Source: Rhipidocladum racemiflorum (Eukaryota > Streptophyta > Magnoliopsida > Poales > Poaceae). Taken from it: a stretch of 64,000 bases of DNA. This document shows, piece by piece, positions 1 to 11,298 of this stretch. The position numbers and the translations under genes were made by a program. Each line of letters begins with the position of its first letter. The first letter of the stretch is position 1. The notes beneath the pieces are model-generated. The model saw nothing but the letters and a program-made list of their open reading frames with translations. It searched no databases and had not been told where the DNA came from. Where the stretch lies: the NCBI GenBank assembly GCA_036346355.1, contig CM070590.1:46719749-46783748 (forward strand), in the 5' to 3' direction.

Positions 1-1079
1 CATCCAAAACTCAAAATTGATCTATATTGGTCTAATTATTGCACTTGTTGAGTCATGGGTCAAGGTACTAGAGAAATAATCGTTCTAGCCTACCTAAAAC
101 CTATTTTTTGACTCAAACATTTCAATCAAGTTATCTCTTGCATAGGTGGAGTTTATTTTACTCAAAATGCTTTCTCATGCATCAAAATTTATTTTATCTA
201 AAAATTATTTTATTTATTGTTATCTGCTGTTTATTCTTAATGGGAAATGCTCAAATGTGATGGTCACTCAGTACCAATCTCAATTGAATCATTTCTTATT
301 GTGTCTGTCTGTTTCTGCCTTGGACGGCACTACTGGGTGTTATTTTCCCGGTAGTACCGACTCAGGTCGGCACTACCGTCGGTCTCAAGCGGTAGTGCCG
401 CTTCTGGCTGGTGTAAATTGAAACCGTCATCTCTCAGGGCATTTAATGCCCCTTTCCCACCGGCGCCTATCTTTTCCTCTCCTGTTCTTTCTGCTGCTCA
501 TCTCTTCTCCTCTCTCATTTCTCTCTTTCTCTTTCCTCCTCCAAACCCTAACATCAAAGGGCACCAAAATATTGAAGTTTCCTCAGATCCATTGCTTCAA
601 TCCTCTCTCCTTGGTGCTCCTCCTCCGCAAGGTGACCTTCTTCTTTTGAAATTCTTATTCCTTTTTGCCCTAGGTCACTCTTGCCATGATTAGGGTTTGA
701 TGTGTTTTTGAGCAATGTAGGCATGATTAAATCTGTAAATTGTATGGATTGTGCTCCTAGGAATCACCCTTGGTATATTCTTGAGATACTCCATCGATTT
801 GCTTGATTTTGGAAGTATGAAAATAATCGGCAGTACTGCCTGTGTTCGGCCCCGATGCGGCCGGCACTACCGGCATCAAAGAGCGGTAGTGCCGACCACA
901 GTCGGCAGTACCGCATCTTAGGTAGCGGTAGTGCCGAATATGGACTGGCAGCATTATTTGATACACTCTAAATTTGCCGATTGTTTTCAATTTCATAAAA
1001 TGCCTAGGATTACTCAAAATCACTTGTAGACCTTATCATTTCCTTTCATCTTAGCCTTATGCGGTTTATCTTCTAGATC
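1..1079 (+). other. Spacer between pol and env-like ORF, copy 1 (non-coding)
   Basis: No gene is visible. This is the tail of the first Sirevirus copy after pol and matches 10220-11298. It contains two clusters of an 11-bp near-palindrome (CGGCACTACCG and its complement) at 325-400 and 828-936. The same motif fills the LTR. The CT-rich stretch 460-620 is leader-like sequence ahead of the env-like ORF. Confidence 0.75.
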
Positions 1080-2585
1080 ATGCCTAGAACCAAAACCGTC
1101 GCTAAAGCTCCCGCTCCTCGTGGAGGTGGTACCCTCAGGAAATCCACTAGAGGGCGAGGGGTTCCTACTGCCGCTGCTGATAGTGATAGCAGTAGTGATG
1201 ATTCTTTCACTATTGCTATGAGAAGGACAACAGCCAGAGATGCAGTTGTCCAGGAGATTGGTGGGGGGTCAAGCTCCGCCAAAGGAAAGGCAGTTGCAGA
1301 AGAATCTGAACAGGAATATGTTGAAGAATCTGAAGGAGAAGAGTCAGCAGAAGAAAGTGAGAATGATGAGGACAACAGTGATGATGAGGAGATGCCAGAT
1401 GCAGGGATTTTTGATGTGGATCCTTTTCAGATTAAAAGTGACAGATATTTTGCTCTCCGAGGTGAAAATCAATATAACCAACCAAATGACTCTCCTGATC
1501 CTCGCTTCTTCACAAGATTCCAACAAAGGGTGTTTGAATCTATTTATAAAAGCAAAGAGTTTGCTAATCAAAGATGGGTCAGCTGGGAGCACATCAGGGA
1601 TCAGCTAGACTTTGTTGGGATACCTGAGCTCTTTGGTGGTGCTGGTTTATATCATTTCCTTGGGAGAAAGTTCAATTACAAGGAAGAAGTTATTCGACAG
1701 TTCTACACTACTCTCTACATTCCTGAGTCTGCAAATACTCTCACTTGGATGACTGGCTCCGAAAGGTATAATGCTTCAAAAGAAGATTTTGAGCAAGCCT
1801 TGAGCATCTTTCACAGCAATCATCCTCAGATCCATGATGAGCCCGTTCTTAGCTGGGATGCAATCAATCAATTCTATGATCCAGCTAGAGGGCCCAAGCC
1901 TGGGAAGCTTGCAGGTTTGAGGATTGAGCCTAGTATGATCAATAAGATCATACGTGTCACTATCCACCCCAAGAGCGGAAATTTTGATGACATAAGGGGG
2001 TATGCCTGGAACCTGATTGATAAAGTCATGAGAAGGGAAAAATTTGATGTTGTGGACTTCATCATAAAGGAGATAGCTCAGTCTTCTAGAGAGCGTGGGA
2101 AGACCATCTACTTTGCTCCTTACATCATGGCTTTGATCATAAGAATCACTGGATATGATGGAAATCTGCCCTCTCCTCACAAGCCTTACAAGCCTCGCTT
2201 AGGACCTCCTCAAGTGCTTCATCACTTTGCCCAACAGTAGCAGGCGCAGCGACAGGTTGAGCTTGAGCGCGAGCAAGCTGAGGTGCAAGCTCGTGCAGCT
2301 GCCACCTCATCTCAGGCGACTGATACTTTTACAGCAGGACTCTCCTCCTTGCGCTCTGAGATGATGGGTCAGTTCTCCACCATGATGAGCCAATTGACTC
2401 AGATTCACGAGTACCAGACTCAGACTCGACATGTGGTGGATGAGCTTCGGGTTCAGGTTGATGGCATTGGTTCCACCGTTGATCAGCTTCGTGATGAGTT
2501 TCTTCCCGTGACCTATCGCCGCTACGGTCGTGGTCGTGGCTCTCGTGGTGGCTCCTCTCCTGCTCCACCCCCTCCTCCGGCTTGA
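1080..2585 (+). pseudogene. Env-like/additional ORF of Sirevirus, copy 1, one in-frame TAG
   Basis: One frame runs from ATG 1080 to TGA 2583-2585, broken only by TAG at 2238-2240. The N-terminus is basic (PRTKTVAKAPAPRGGG), followed by a Ser/Glu/Asp-rich acidic stretch at residues 28-105. A globular part (about 115-385) resembles the plant transposon-associated domain found in additional ORFs (RWVSWEHIRDQLDF, TWMTGSERYNAS). After the TAG comes a Gln/Glu-rich coiled coil and an RGRGSRGG tail. I see no signal peptide and no membrane segment, so 'envelope' describes its position after pol, not a demonstrated role. TAG probably derives from CAG, and copy 2 has it too. Function is unknown. Confidence 0.7.
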
Positions 2586-3178
2586 TCTTCCTCTCCAACT
2601 CTCTTTTTGGTCCTTGATGCCAAAGGGGGAGAAATAATTGGAGTGTGCAAGAAGAAGAAGTAGTGGAGATAGGATTATCTTTTGTGCTTATATATGTAAT
2701 CCTATCGGTTATGTTGCCTTTTGCTACCTTGTTTTATCTCGCTTTATTGCTACTTCTTTATTGCTACTTGGTGATCTTCGTGATCTTTGACTCTTCTTGC
2801 CTATGTGTGGATACCCTCTCTTAATCGTTATTTGCATATACTCCTTCATAAGTGATATTGTGCATTGTTTCCTCGGTACACTTGTTTACAATTAAAACTC
2901 CGCTAAAATTTCTCTCAAATATCTTAATATGTGCCTTTTTAATGATATTGATTCTCTTGCACATATTTAGGGGGAGTTTCATTTGTTATCATCATGCTTA
3001 AATTGGCATTTTCTTTACACAATTCATTTGTTTCATCTCTTTAAAAATCAAAATGCCAAATTAAGCAATCAAACCTTTGAGTAGACAATTTGTCTCCAAA
3101 ACATGTTGTATACTCAAGGATCAACTACATTCAACTATTCTTGTTTTGGTTGTCATCAATTACCAAAAAGGGGGAGAT
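2586..3178 (+). promoter_or_regulatory. Sirevirus 3' region with repeated polypurine tracts, copy 1
   Basis: No gene. Three G5-containing purine tracts are visible: 2622-2632, 2966-2977, and the one abutting the LTR at 3165-3178 (AAAAAGGGGGAGAT). The last is placed to prime plus-strand DNA synthesis. Multiple AGGGGGAG copies upstream of the 3' LTR are a known Sirevirus hallmark. The region is otherwise AT-rich. Confidence 0.8.
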
Positions 3179-3568
3179 TGAAGCATCTAGGCCCCCGATT
3201 TGCGTTTGTTTTGGTAATTAATGACAATCAGCTATTTGTGGACTAACAATTTCCTTTTGAGATTGCAAGAAGAAGTTAGTCTTCATCGTTTTGAGCACAA
3301 GAGAAATTCACTCAGATGAAGAGGTATATAAGCTCAAGATCAAGCAGCGGAAAGAAAGGTCATCATGTCTTTTATTTTGTTTTACCGATCTCGAAGTTTT
3401 GAGAAAAGATCGGATTTTCTAGTTTTAGATGCCGTACTATTAAGAGGGACTTGGTTTAGTAGCTTGAAGTCTAAAATGACTCATAGATGGCTCAAACTTT
3501 GTTTTAAAACATTTGCTCAAAGTTGCATTCATGAAAATTCCTTTTAAATCAGAGTTTCTGCCTTCAAG

Positions 3569-4037
3569 CGGCACTACAGAAATTTGTATACCTGCAGATT
3601 GCCCGCCATCATGTAGTACCGGGCATATTACGTCGGCAGCTTTTTAACAGAGAGAAGTTTTTTTTTGTGTCCGCTTGACCGGCACTACCGGTGTGTTAGG
3701 GCGGTACTGCCGGCAGTAAGCGGCAGTACCGCACCACACACCGCGGTAGTCATTTTCCAGTGACTGTGCTTTTTCCGAAAACCCTTTCGGCACTACCGAA
3801 GTATTGAGAGCAGTACTGCCGACTTCAAGCGGCAGTACCACTCTAATAACTACGGTACTTTTTCTACAGAAGGAAGTTTTTTTTGCGAAAAGTGCAAGTC
3901 GGCACTACCGACATTTTGGAGCGGTAGTGCCGGAATTATTTTAACAGGCCAACGGCTACTGACATCGCATTTAATGCAAAGGGAAAACCGTTGGCAGGTG
4001 GGGCGGCACTACCGGCCCTATGAGGGCGGTAGTGCCG
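3569..4037 (+). repeat. Periodic hairpin array of CGGYASTRCCG palindromes in LTR-1
   Basis: CGGCACTACCG arms pair with CGGTAGTGCCG-type arms across 11-12 nt loops at 3680-3712, 3788-3820, 3900-3932 and 4004-4037. The units are spaced about 104-112 bp apart. Each 11-bp arm is itself almost self-complementary. The array lies directly upstream of the TATA box, so it sits where enhancer elements would be expected. Confidence 0.85.
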
Positions 4038-4093
4038 ACTTCGGCTGATTTTTCTGGAAAACCTCCCCAACGGCTCTATTTCGTGGGGGAGGT

Positions 4094-4101
4094 TATAAAT
4101 A
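4094..4101 (+). promoter_or_regulatory. TATA box of Sirevirus LTR-1
   Basis: TATAAATA, preceded by a GGGGGAGG purine run and followed by a C-rich stretch. A start site about 30 bp downstream (near 4130) would leave roughly 640 nt of R/U5 before the primer binding site. Inferred from position only. Confidence 0.6.
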
Positions 4102-4770
4102 CCCCCCCACCTGCATTCTTGTGATGGTTGGTGACCACATTTACTCATTCTAAGCCATTTGCAACTCTCTTTTCTCTCTAGAGCATTAATTTCTCAAGTT
4201 TGGGAGGAAAAGAGAAAAGAGTTTGAGTGATTTGTTTTCAAGCATTCATTTGAGCCACAAGATTCATTCAAGTCTTCAAGTGAATTCCAAGTTTGTTACT
4301 CTTGGAGGTTGCCGCCTCCTAGACGGCTTGGCGGAGGTTGATCGTGATCTTCTCAAGGGAGATTGTGAGAAGACTCGATCGGTTGTGAAGGCAAGGAGCT
4401 CGCCTACCCGGAGTGGGGAAGAGCTACCCCGAGAAATACGAGGAAAGGCTCAATTGAGACAAGGAGCCGGCTTGAAGTGAGTCAAGCTACCTCAACGTGG
4501 AGTAGGGGGGACCGGCAAGTCTCCGATCACCACGGGATAAATTGTGTGTCTCAAATTGTGGTTTGCACTCTTTTGCGTTCCTAAATTGTTTCTCTTTAGC
4601 TTGTAGTCTTAATTTTGTTGGTGCACATTAGAGTAACTTAGAACTTTCTAGGCCTTAATTGAAAATCAATTTCTTTCTAGTTTTAATTGTCAAATTGTCA
4701 TAATTAGAGCCGAAAATTTTTATAACCTCCTATTCACCCCCCTCTAGTCGGTTATCCTTGATCCTACAAG

Positions 4771-4786
4771 TGGTATCAGAGCTTGG
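4771..4786 (+). other. Primer binding site, tRNA-Met type (copy 2)
   Basis: TGGTATCAGAGCTTGG starts two bases after the LTR end. TGGTATCAGAGC is complementary to the 3' end of plant initiator tRNA-Met, the usual copia primer. Confidence 0.9.
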
Positions 4787-4824
4787 TCTCTCGCTCTTAG
4801 ACTTCACCGTCTCGAGAGAAAAGG

Positions 4825-6768
4825 ATGGCTAGTGAGGGTGTTTCCATAGGGAAGGCACCGTTCTTTGATGGCACAAATTATGCTTATTGGAAGATTCGAA
4901 TGACTGTTTATTTAAAGGCCATGAGTCCTAGCATATGGAGAATTGTTGGTGAAGGTTTCGCTATGTCACTTGATCCAACCACCTCCCTTGATCAAGATGA
5001 ACGAAACTCACACCTCAACGCTCAAGCCATGAATGCTTTGTTTGGAGCTTTAAACGCGGATGAGTTCAATCGCGTGAGCAATTTAGAAACTGCTCATGAG
5101 ATTTGGACAACCCTCTCTGAAATTCATGAGGGCACATCCACGGTTAAAGAAGCCAAGCTACATATGCTTAGAATCAAATATGAGAGTTTTATTATGTTGC
5201 CCCATGAAAACATCACCGAAATGTATTCAAGGTTGAACAACATAGTAAATGAACTCAAGGGCCTCGGAGGTTCACTAACCGATCTCGATGTTGTTCGTAA
5301 GATGCTTAGGGCTCTTCCGGAAAAATACGAGACATTGGTGACTCTCTTTCTCAACTCACCCGAGTTGGTCAAGATGACACCTACCGCTCTCTTGGGAAAT
5401 TTAATTACAAATGAATTGTACAAGAAAGACAAGGAGGAGCTCTTAGAGCAAAACACATCCAAAAAGAAGAATCTAGCTTTCAAAGCCAACACCGAGTCAA
5501 GTGAGGAAGCTCTTGATGAGTCCGAGAGTGATACTGAAGAAGAGATGGCTCTACTAGTGAGAAGAATGAAGAGATTCATGAAGAGACGATCAAACTCAAG
5601 CTTCTCTCAAAAATACAAGAACAAAGAACACTCAAGCAATAAACGATTTGCCAATGTTCGTTGCTTTGAGTGTAATGAAAAGGGTCACTTCGCTTCTCAT
5701 TGTCCAAAGAAGAAGGAGAAGGATGACAAAGGGAAATCATTTAAAAAGAAGAAGTTTGAAGGGAAGAAGAAACTATTCAAAAAGCTTCACAAAGATGGCA
5801 AGGGCGAAGCACACATAGGAGAATGGAATTCCGAGGAAGAATACTCGGATTCGGATTCTTCCGAAGAGGATACTCCATCAAAGAAGAAGAACATTGCTAG
5901 CATTGCAATTGGGGAAGCATCATCACCATTCGTCACTCCTCTATGTCTTATGGCAAAAGGAGAAAAGGTAAACTCTAGTGATGATGATGATCCATCATAT
6001 GAAGAGCTTCTTGATATGCTTGTTGACTTAAATGACTATCTTGGTAAGGAGAAGACAAAGCATAAGGCCTTGAAAAAGGAGTTCACCTCTCTCAAGGATT
6101 CTTATGATGAGCTCAAAGAAACACATGAGTCTCTCCTTCTCAAGAATAATTCAAAATCAACAAACAATGTTGGAGTCTCATGTGATTTAGTTGAAGTTTT
6201 GCCTAGAATGAATGATTTATCATATCCTATATCAAAGTCTAGCATTGCTACATCATGTGATGACTTAATATCCATGCATTCTAGTTCTTGCTCTAGCTCT
6301 TATTTGTTAGAAAATGACATTAACTTGGTTATTAAGAATGATGAGCTTAAGAAAGAAGTTGCCAAGTTAAGCAAGAGCTTGAACAATTGTTTCAAAGGTA
6401 AGGAGACACTTGATAAAATTTTGGGGAGTCAACGTTGCTCATATAACAAGGAAGGACTTGGTTATATCCCAAAGAAAGGTAAGAAATTGAGCAACAAAGC
6501 CCCAAGGTTTATCAAATCCAACGGGAACACTTGCTACAAATGTCATGAGATTGGACATGTAGCAAATGATTGCTCATTGGGTAAAGTTTCTAAAAACAAT
6601 GTTTATGATTCTTGCTATGTGCTTAGAAAGGATAAAAATGGTAGAGTAGTAGCTAAGTTTGTGGGCACACCTATATTTGGTTCCAAGAAGAATGCCATTT
6701 GGGTGCCAAAAGCTTTAGTTACTAACCTCCAAGGACACAAACAAATTTGGGTACCTAAAAGAGTTTGA
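4825..6768 (+). CDS. gag: Gag polyprotein of Sirevirus copy 2 (intact, 647 aa)
   Basis: This is the structural nucleocapsid precursor that forms the cytoplasmic particle packaging element RNA. The frame is uninterrupted from ATG 4825, which lies 38 nt after the primer binding site. The N-terminal half has the copia gag pattern (GTNYAYWKIRMTVYL, then LEIWTTL-like and MLRALPEKYETLV motifs). Two CCHC knuckles are present: CFECNEKGHFASHC at residues 280-293 and CYKCHEIGHVANDC at 570-583, separated by Lys/Glu-rich and coiled-coil sequence. The ORF ends 13 nt before the protease region, which is in another frame, so pol expression would need a frameshift or a separate mechanism. It is the only intact polyprotein gene in the window. 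Confidence 0.88.
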   Translation: MASEGVSIGKAPFFDGTNYAYWKIRMTVYLKAMSPSIWRIVGEGFAMSLDPTTSLDQDERNSHLNAQAMNALFGALNADEFNRVSNLETAHEIWTTLSEIHEGTSTVKEAKLHMLRIKYESFIMLPHENITEMYSRLNNIVNELKGLGGSLTDLDVVRKMLRALPEKYETLVTLFLNSPELVKMTPTALLGNLITNELYKKDKEELLEQNTSKKKNLAFKANTESSEEALDESESDTEEEMALLVRRMKRFMKRRSNSSFSQKYKNKEHSSNKRFANVRCFECNEKGHFASHCPKKKEKDDKGKSFKKKKFEGKKKLFKKLHKDGKGEAHIGEWNSEEEYSDSDSSEEDTPSKKKNIASIAIGEASSPFVTPLCLMAKGEKVNSSDDDDPSYEELLDMLVDLNDYLGKEKTKHKALKKEFTSLKDSYDELKETHESLLLKNNSKSTNNVGVSCDLVEVLPRMNDLSYPISKSSIATSCDDLISMHSSSCSSSYLLENDINLVIKNDELKKEVAKLSKSLNNCFKGKETLDKILGSQRCSYNKEGLGYIPKKGKKLSNKAPRFIKSNGNTCYKCHEIGHVANDCSLGKVSKNNVYDSCYVLRKDKNGRVVAKFVGTPIFGSKKNAIWVPKALVTNLQGHKQIWVPKRV

Positions 6769-6781
6769 TCTTCTTTTGTAG

Positions 6782-7120
6782 GTGAACTATAAGACCGGCG
6801 GTCGACATTGGGTGTTAGATAGCAGATGCACTCAACATATGACCGGAGACCGGAAAATGTTCACCACATTCGAAAATGGAGATGGAGATTACGACAAAAT
6901 CACTTTCGGCGATAATAGCAAAGGGAAGGTATTAGGTTTGGGTAAGATTGCAATCTCTAATGACCTTTCCATTTCAAATGTCTCTTTAGTTGAAACTTTG
7001 AATTTTAATTTGCTATCCGTTGCTCAAATTTGTGATCTTGGTCTTACTTGCTCGTTTTCTAGCAATGGAGTTGAAATTCTTAAAGATAATGATAAATCTC
7101 TTGTTTTTAAGGGTTTTTGA
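6782..7120 (+). pseudogene. pol: Sirevirus protease region, altered active site
   Basis: This is the start of pol, in frame +2 relative to the window while gag is in frame +1. The retropepsin core should read D-S-G followed by C-T-Q-H-M-T; here it reads VLDSRCTQHMTG, so the catalytic-loop Gly is Arg. The downstream hydrophobic pattern (LGLGKIAI, NFNLLSVAQICDLGL) is normal. The frame ends at TGA 7118-7120, where relatives have Arg (CGA), and then continues in the same frame into integrase. Protease activity is unlikely. Confidence 0.8.
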
Positions 7121-8082
7121 TTTGGCAATCTTTATTTGGTTGATTTTTCCTCACGGGCGTCTTGTCTTCAAACTTGCTTAATTGCAAAGACATCCTTGGG
7201 ATGGTTATGGCATAGAAGACTAGCCCATGTAGGAATGATTCAACTTAAGAAGTTGTTTAAAAATGATCTAGTTGTGGGCTTGAAGGATGTGAAGTTTGAG
7301 AAGAACAAGCTTTGTAGTGCTTGTCAAGCCGGCAAACAAGTTGCTAGCTCTCATCCCTCCAAAAGTATCATGTCTACATCTAGACCATTGGAGCTCCTAC
7401 ATATGGATTTGTTTGGCCCAACTATCTATAGAAGCATTGGTGGAAACTCTTATTGTTTGGTTATCGTTGATGACTATTCGCGTTTTACTTGGGTTTTCTT
7501 TTTGCATGAGAAATCCGAGGTTTCTAATATTTTCAAAAACTTTGCAAAAAGGGCTCAAAATGAATTTGATTTTAAAATTAAGAAAATTCGTAGTGACAAT
7601 GGTTCCGAGTTCAAGAATACAAAAATTGAAGATTTTTGTGATGAACTTGGAATAAAGCACGAGTTTTCCGCGACCTACACTCCGGAACAAAATGGGGTAG
7701 TTGAACGGAAAAATCGAACATTAATTGAAATGGCAAGAACCATGCTTGATGAATATCTTACTTCCGATAATTTTTGGGCGGAAGCTATTAATACCGCTTG
7801 CCATGCTACAAATCGACTCTATTTACATCGGCTTTTGAAAAAGACCTCGTATGAGCTTCTTATTGGTAGGAGACCGAACATTTCGTACTTTCGAGTATTT
7901 GGTTGCAAGTGCTTTATCTTGAAGAAAGGTGTTCGGCTCTCTAAATTTCAAAGCCGGTGTGATGAGGGTTTTCTTCTTCTAGCAAGGCTTATCGTGTTTT
8001 TAATAAAAATTCGGGTCTTGTTGAAGAAACTTGTGATGTTGAATTCGATGAGACTAATGGCTCTCAAGAAGAGCAAGAAAAC
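7121..8082 (+). pseudogene. pol: Sirevirus integrase, frameshifted at its end
   Basis: The integrase inserts element cDNA into chromosomes. The zinc-binding part is seen as WHRRLAHV followed by CSACQAGK (H-H-C-C). The catalytic triad is present: Asp codon at 7406 (MDLFGP), Asp at 7595 (SDNGSEF) and Glu at 7703 (VVERKN). The D-to-E spacing is 35 residues, as expected. The GKQV/PTIYRSIGGNSY core is intact. Near 7975-7985 a small deletion shifts the frame, so the C-terminal KAYRVFN-type segment is read in another frame until 8083. It lies between protease and RT, the copia order. Confidence 0.85.
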
Positions 8083-9942
8083 TTGGATGATGTAGGCAAT
8101 GAAGCTTTGCAACAAGCTATGAAGAATATGACTATTGGAGACATCAAGTCAAAGGAAAATAATCACGAAGCCGGACCATCTTCAATCCAAGTGGAACCAT
8201 CTACATCGACTACGCCAAGCGAAAACAATCCAATTCAAGTTGAAGATGAGCAACTTGATGAAGTCCAAGCTTTACCGCCAAGAATTCACACTCAACTTTC
8301 AAAGGATCACCCAATAGATCAAATCTTGGGTGACGTTAGTAAGGGAGTTCAAACTCGTTCCCGTGTTGCTTCATTTTGTGAACATTACTCTTTTGTTTCC
8401 TCTATTGAACCCTCTCATGTAGATGAAGCTTTAAGTGATCCGGATTGGGTAAATTCAATGCACGAGGAACTCAACAACTTCGCTCGTAATGATGTATGGA
8501 CGCTTGTAGAGAGACCCAAAGACCACAACGTCATCAGCACCAAATGGGTATTTAGGAACAAGAAAGATGAGAATGGTATAGTGGTAAGAAATAAGGCAAG
8601 GTTAGTAGCACAAGGTTTTACCCAAATCGAAGGTTTGGATTTTGGTGAAACCTTTGCTCCCGTAGCAAGATTAGAAGCTATTTGAATCTTGCTCGCCTTT
8701 GCATCTTGCTTTGATATCAAGTTATTTCAAATGGATGTAAAGAGTGCATTCTTAAATGGTCAAATATCCGAATTGGTATTTGTAGAACAACCACCCGGTT
8801 TTGAAGACTCTAGAAACCCAAATCATGTTTATAAACTCTCAAAGGCGCTATATGGTCTCAAACAAGCTCCTAGAGCATGGTATGAGCGTCTTAGAGACTT
8901 TCTAATTTCCAAAGGATTCAAAATTGGGAAGGTTGATACCACACTCTTTACTAAAATAATTGATGATGAATTCTTTGTTTGTCAAATTTATGTTGATGAT
9001 ATCATATTTGGATCAACTAATGAGGAATTTTGCAAAGAATTTGGTGATATGATGTCTAGGGAATTCGAAATGTCGATGATTGGAGAGTTGAGCTACTTTC
9101 TCGGTTTACAAATCAAGCAACTCAAAAATGGGACCTTCGTGAGCCAAACAAAGTATGCAAAGGATATGCTCAAGAAATTTGGCATGGAGGATGCAAAGCC
9201 AATAAAGACACCAATGGCGTCAAATGGACACTTAGATCTCAACGAGGGAGGTAAACCGATTGATTTAAAGCTTTATCGCTCTATGATTGGTAGTTTGCTT
9301 TACATTACCGCATCTAGGCCCGATATCATGTTTAGTGTATGCATGTGTGCTCGCTTTCAATCTTCTCCCAAAGAATGTCATTTAGTGGCAGTAAAGAGAA
9401 TCCTAAGATATTTAAAACATTCCTCAAACATAAGATTATGGTATCCTAAAGGTGCAAAATTTGAATTGATTGGATATTCGGATTCGGATTATGCGGGTTG
9501 CAAAGTGGATAGAAAGAGCACCTCCGGGAATTGTCAATTCCTAGGTAGATCCCTTGTCTCTTGGTTCTCCAAGAAACAAAATTCAGTTGCCCTATCCACC
9601 GCCGAAGCCGAATACATTTCCGCCGGGAGTTGTTGCACTCAATTACTTTGGATGAGGCAAACCTTGATGGATTATGGAATTAAATTTCAAAAAGTGCCTC
9701 TATTATGTGATAATGAAAGCGTTGATCAAAATAGCAAACAATCCTGGCCCAACATTCAAGAACCAAACATATAGATATCCGCCACCATTTTCTTAGAGAT
9801 CATGTGACAAAAGGAGACATAACTATAAGCCACACTGCATCAAGATCAATTGGTGGATATCCTTACCAAACCTTTAGATGAAACCCGTTTTTGTAAATTG
9901 AGGAATGAATTAAATGTTATAGACTTCTCAAATGTTGCTTAA
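8083..9942 (+). pseudogene. pol: Sirevirus reverse transcriptase and RNase H, disrupted
   Basis: The linker (8083-8400) leads into the copia RT: TKWVFRNKKDENG, NKARLVAQGFTQ, DVKSAFLNG, ALYGLKQAPRAWY and the polymerase motif YVDD at 8989-9000. RNase H follows with GYSDSDYAG, KSTSG and STAEAEYIS. TGA at 8683-8685 replaces an expected Arg (CGA). After about 9735 several frameshifts break the RNase H tail, though its residues up to the final FCKLRNELN-VIDFSN remain recognisable to about 9942. Trans-complementation would be needed for movement. Confidence 0.88.
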
Positions 9943-11298
9943 ATGAATGCATTTTTGGGTGTTAGATTGTTCTCATTCAAATTGCTTGTCTTCTCAAGTT
10001 ATCATCACATTTAGGGGGAGTATCTTATCATGTCATATATTATACATCCCTAAAGTGAGAAACATTGAAACAAGTGCAAATTAATGTTTGAAAGAGAATT
10101 TTGGATCATATTAGATCAAAACACAAATTTTTTTTACTCTCTCAATGGCTTCATTTCAAAAGATATATATATATATATAAAAGAAGGCTTGTTTTTCTCA
10201 AAACATTTGTTGCGTTATGTCATCCAAAACTCAAAATTGATCTATATTGGTCTAATTATTGCACTTGTTGAGTCATGGGTCAAGGTACTAGAGAAATAAT
10301 CGTTCTAGCCTACCTAAAACCTATTTTTTGACTCAAACATTTCAATCAAGTTATCTCTTGCATAGGTGGAGTTTATTTTACTCAAAATGCTTTCTCATGC
10401 ATCAAAATTTATTTTATCTAAAAATTATTTTATTTATTGTTATCTGCTGTTTATTCTTAATGGGAAATGCTCAAATGTGATGGTCACTCAGTACCAATCT
10501 CAATTGAATCATTTCTTATTGTGTCTGTCTGTTTCTGCCTTGGACGGCACTACCGGTGTTATTTTCCCGGTAGTACCGACTCAGGTCGGCACTACCGTCG
10601 GTCTCAAGCGGTAGTGCCGCTTCTGGCTGGTGTAAATTGAAACCGTCATCTCTCAGGGCATTTAATGCCCCTTTCCCACCGGCGCCTATCTTTTCCTCTC
10701 CTGTTCTTTCTGCTGCTCATCTCTTCTCCTCTCTCATTTCTCTCTTTCTCTTTCCTCCTCCAAACCCTAACATCAAAGGGCACCAAAATATTGAAGTTTC
10801 CTCAGATCCATTGCTTCAATCCTCTCTCCTTGGTGCTCCTCCTCCGCAAGGTGACCTTCTTCTTTTGAAATTCTTATACCTTTTTGCCCTAGGTCACTCT
10901 TGCCATGATTAGGGTTTGATGTGTTTTTGAGCAATGTAGGCATGATTAAATCTGTAAATTGTATGGATTGTGCTCCTAGGAATCACCCTTGGTATATTCT
11001 TGAGATACTCCATCGATTTGCTTGATTTTGGAAGTATGAAAATAATCGGCAGTACTGCCTGTGTTCGGCCCCGATGCGGCCGGCACTACCGGCATCAAAG
11101 AGCGGTAGTGCCGACCACAGTCGGCAGTACCGCATCTTAGGTAGCGGTAGTGCCGAATATGGACTGGCAGCATTATTTGATACACTCTAAATTTGCCGAT
11201 TGTTTTCAATTTCATAAAATGCCTAGGATTACTCAAAATCACTTGTAGACCTTATCATTTCCTTTCATCTTAGCCTTATGCGGTTTATCTTCTAGATC
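9943..11298 (+). other. Spacer between pol and env-like ORF, copy 2
   Basis: No gene. It holds a G5 purine tract at 10010-10021, a short (TA)n run near 10160-10178, and the 11-bp palindrome clusters at about 10544-10620 and 11047-11155. From 10220 on it repeats bases 1-1079. Bases 9943-10219 are the only part of the copy 2 tail not duplicated within the window. Confidence 0.75.

Larger units (their letters stand above)
3179..4768 (+). repeat. Sirevirus LTR-1 (1590 bp)
   Basis: It begins TGAAGC right after the polypurine tract and ends CTACA two bases before the primer binding site, so it has TG...CA ends. It carries a palindrome array (3569-4037), a TATA box at 4094-4101 and a GC-poor leader. 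Its twin is 13400-14983, differing by a handful of substitutions, several one-base indels and two short scrambled blocks. It is the 3' LTR of copy 1 and the 5' LTR of copy 2. Confidence 0.92.

Noticed and set aside
1080..2585. A true viral envelope gene
   Set aside because: No signal peptide, no membrane span, no cysteine pattern; the position after pol alone does not make it an envelope.
3569..4037. CRISPR-like array from regularly spaced repeats
   Set aside because: Repeats are inverted pairs with similar spacers in an LTR, in eukaryotic retroelement context.
3365..4480. Short open frames inside the copia LTR
   Set aside because: They overlap promoter and leader, are not conserved in codon pattern, and are short enough to occur by chance.
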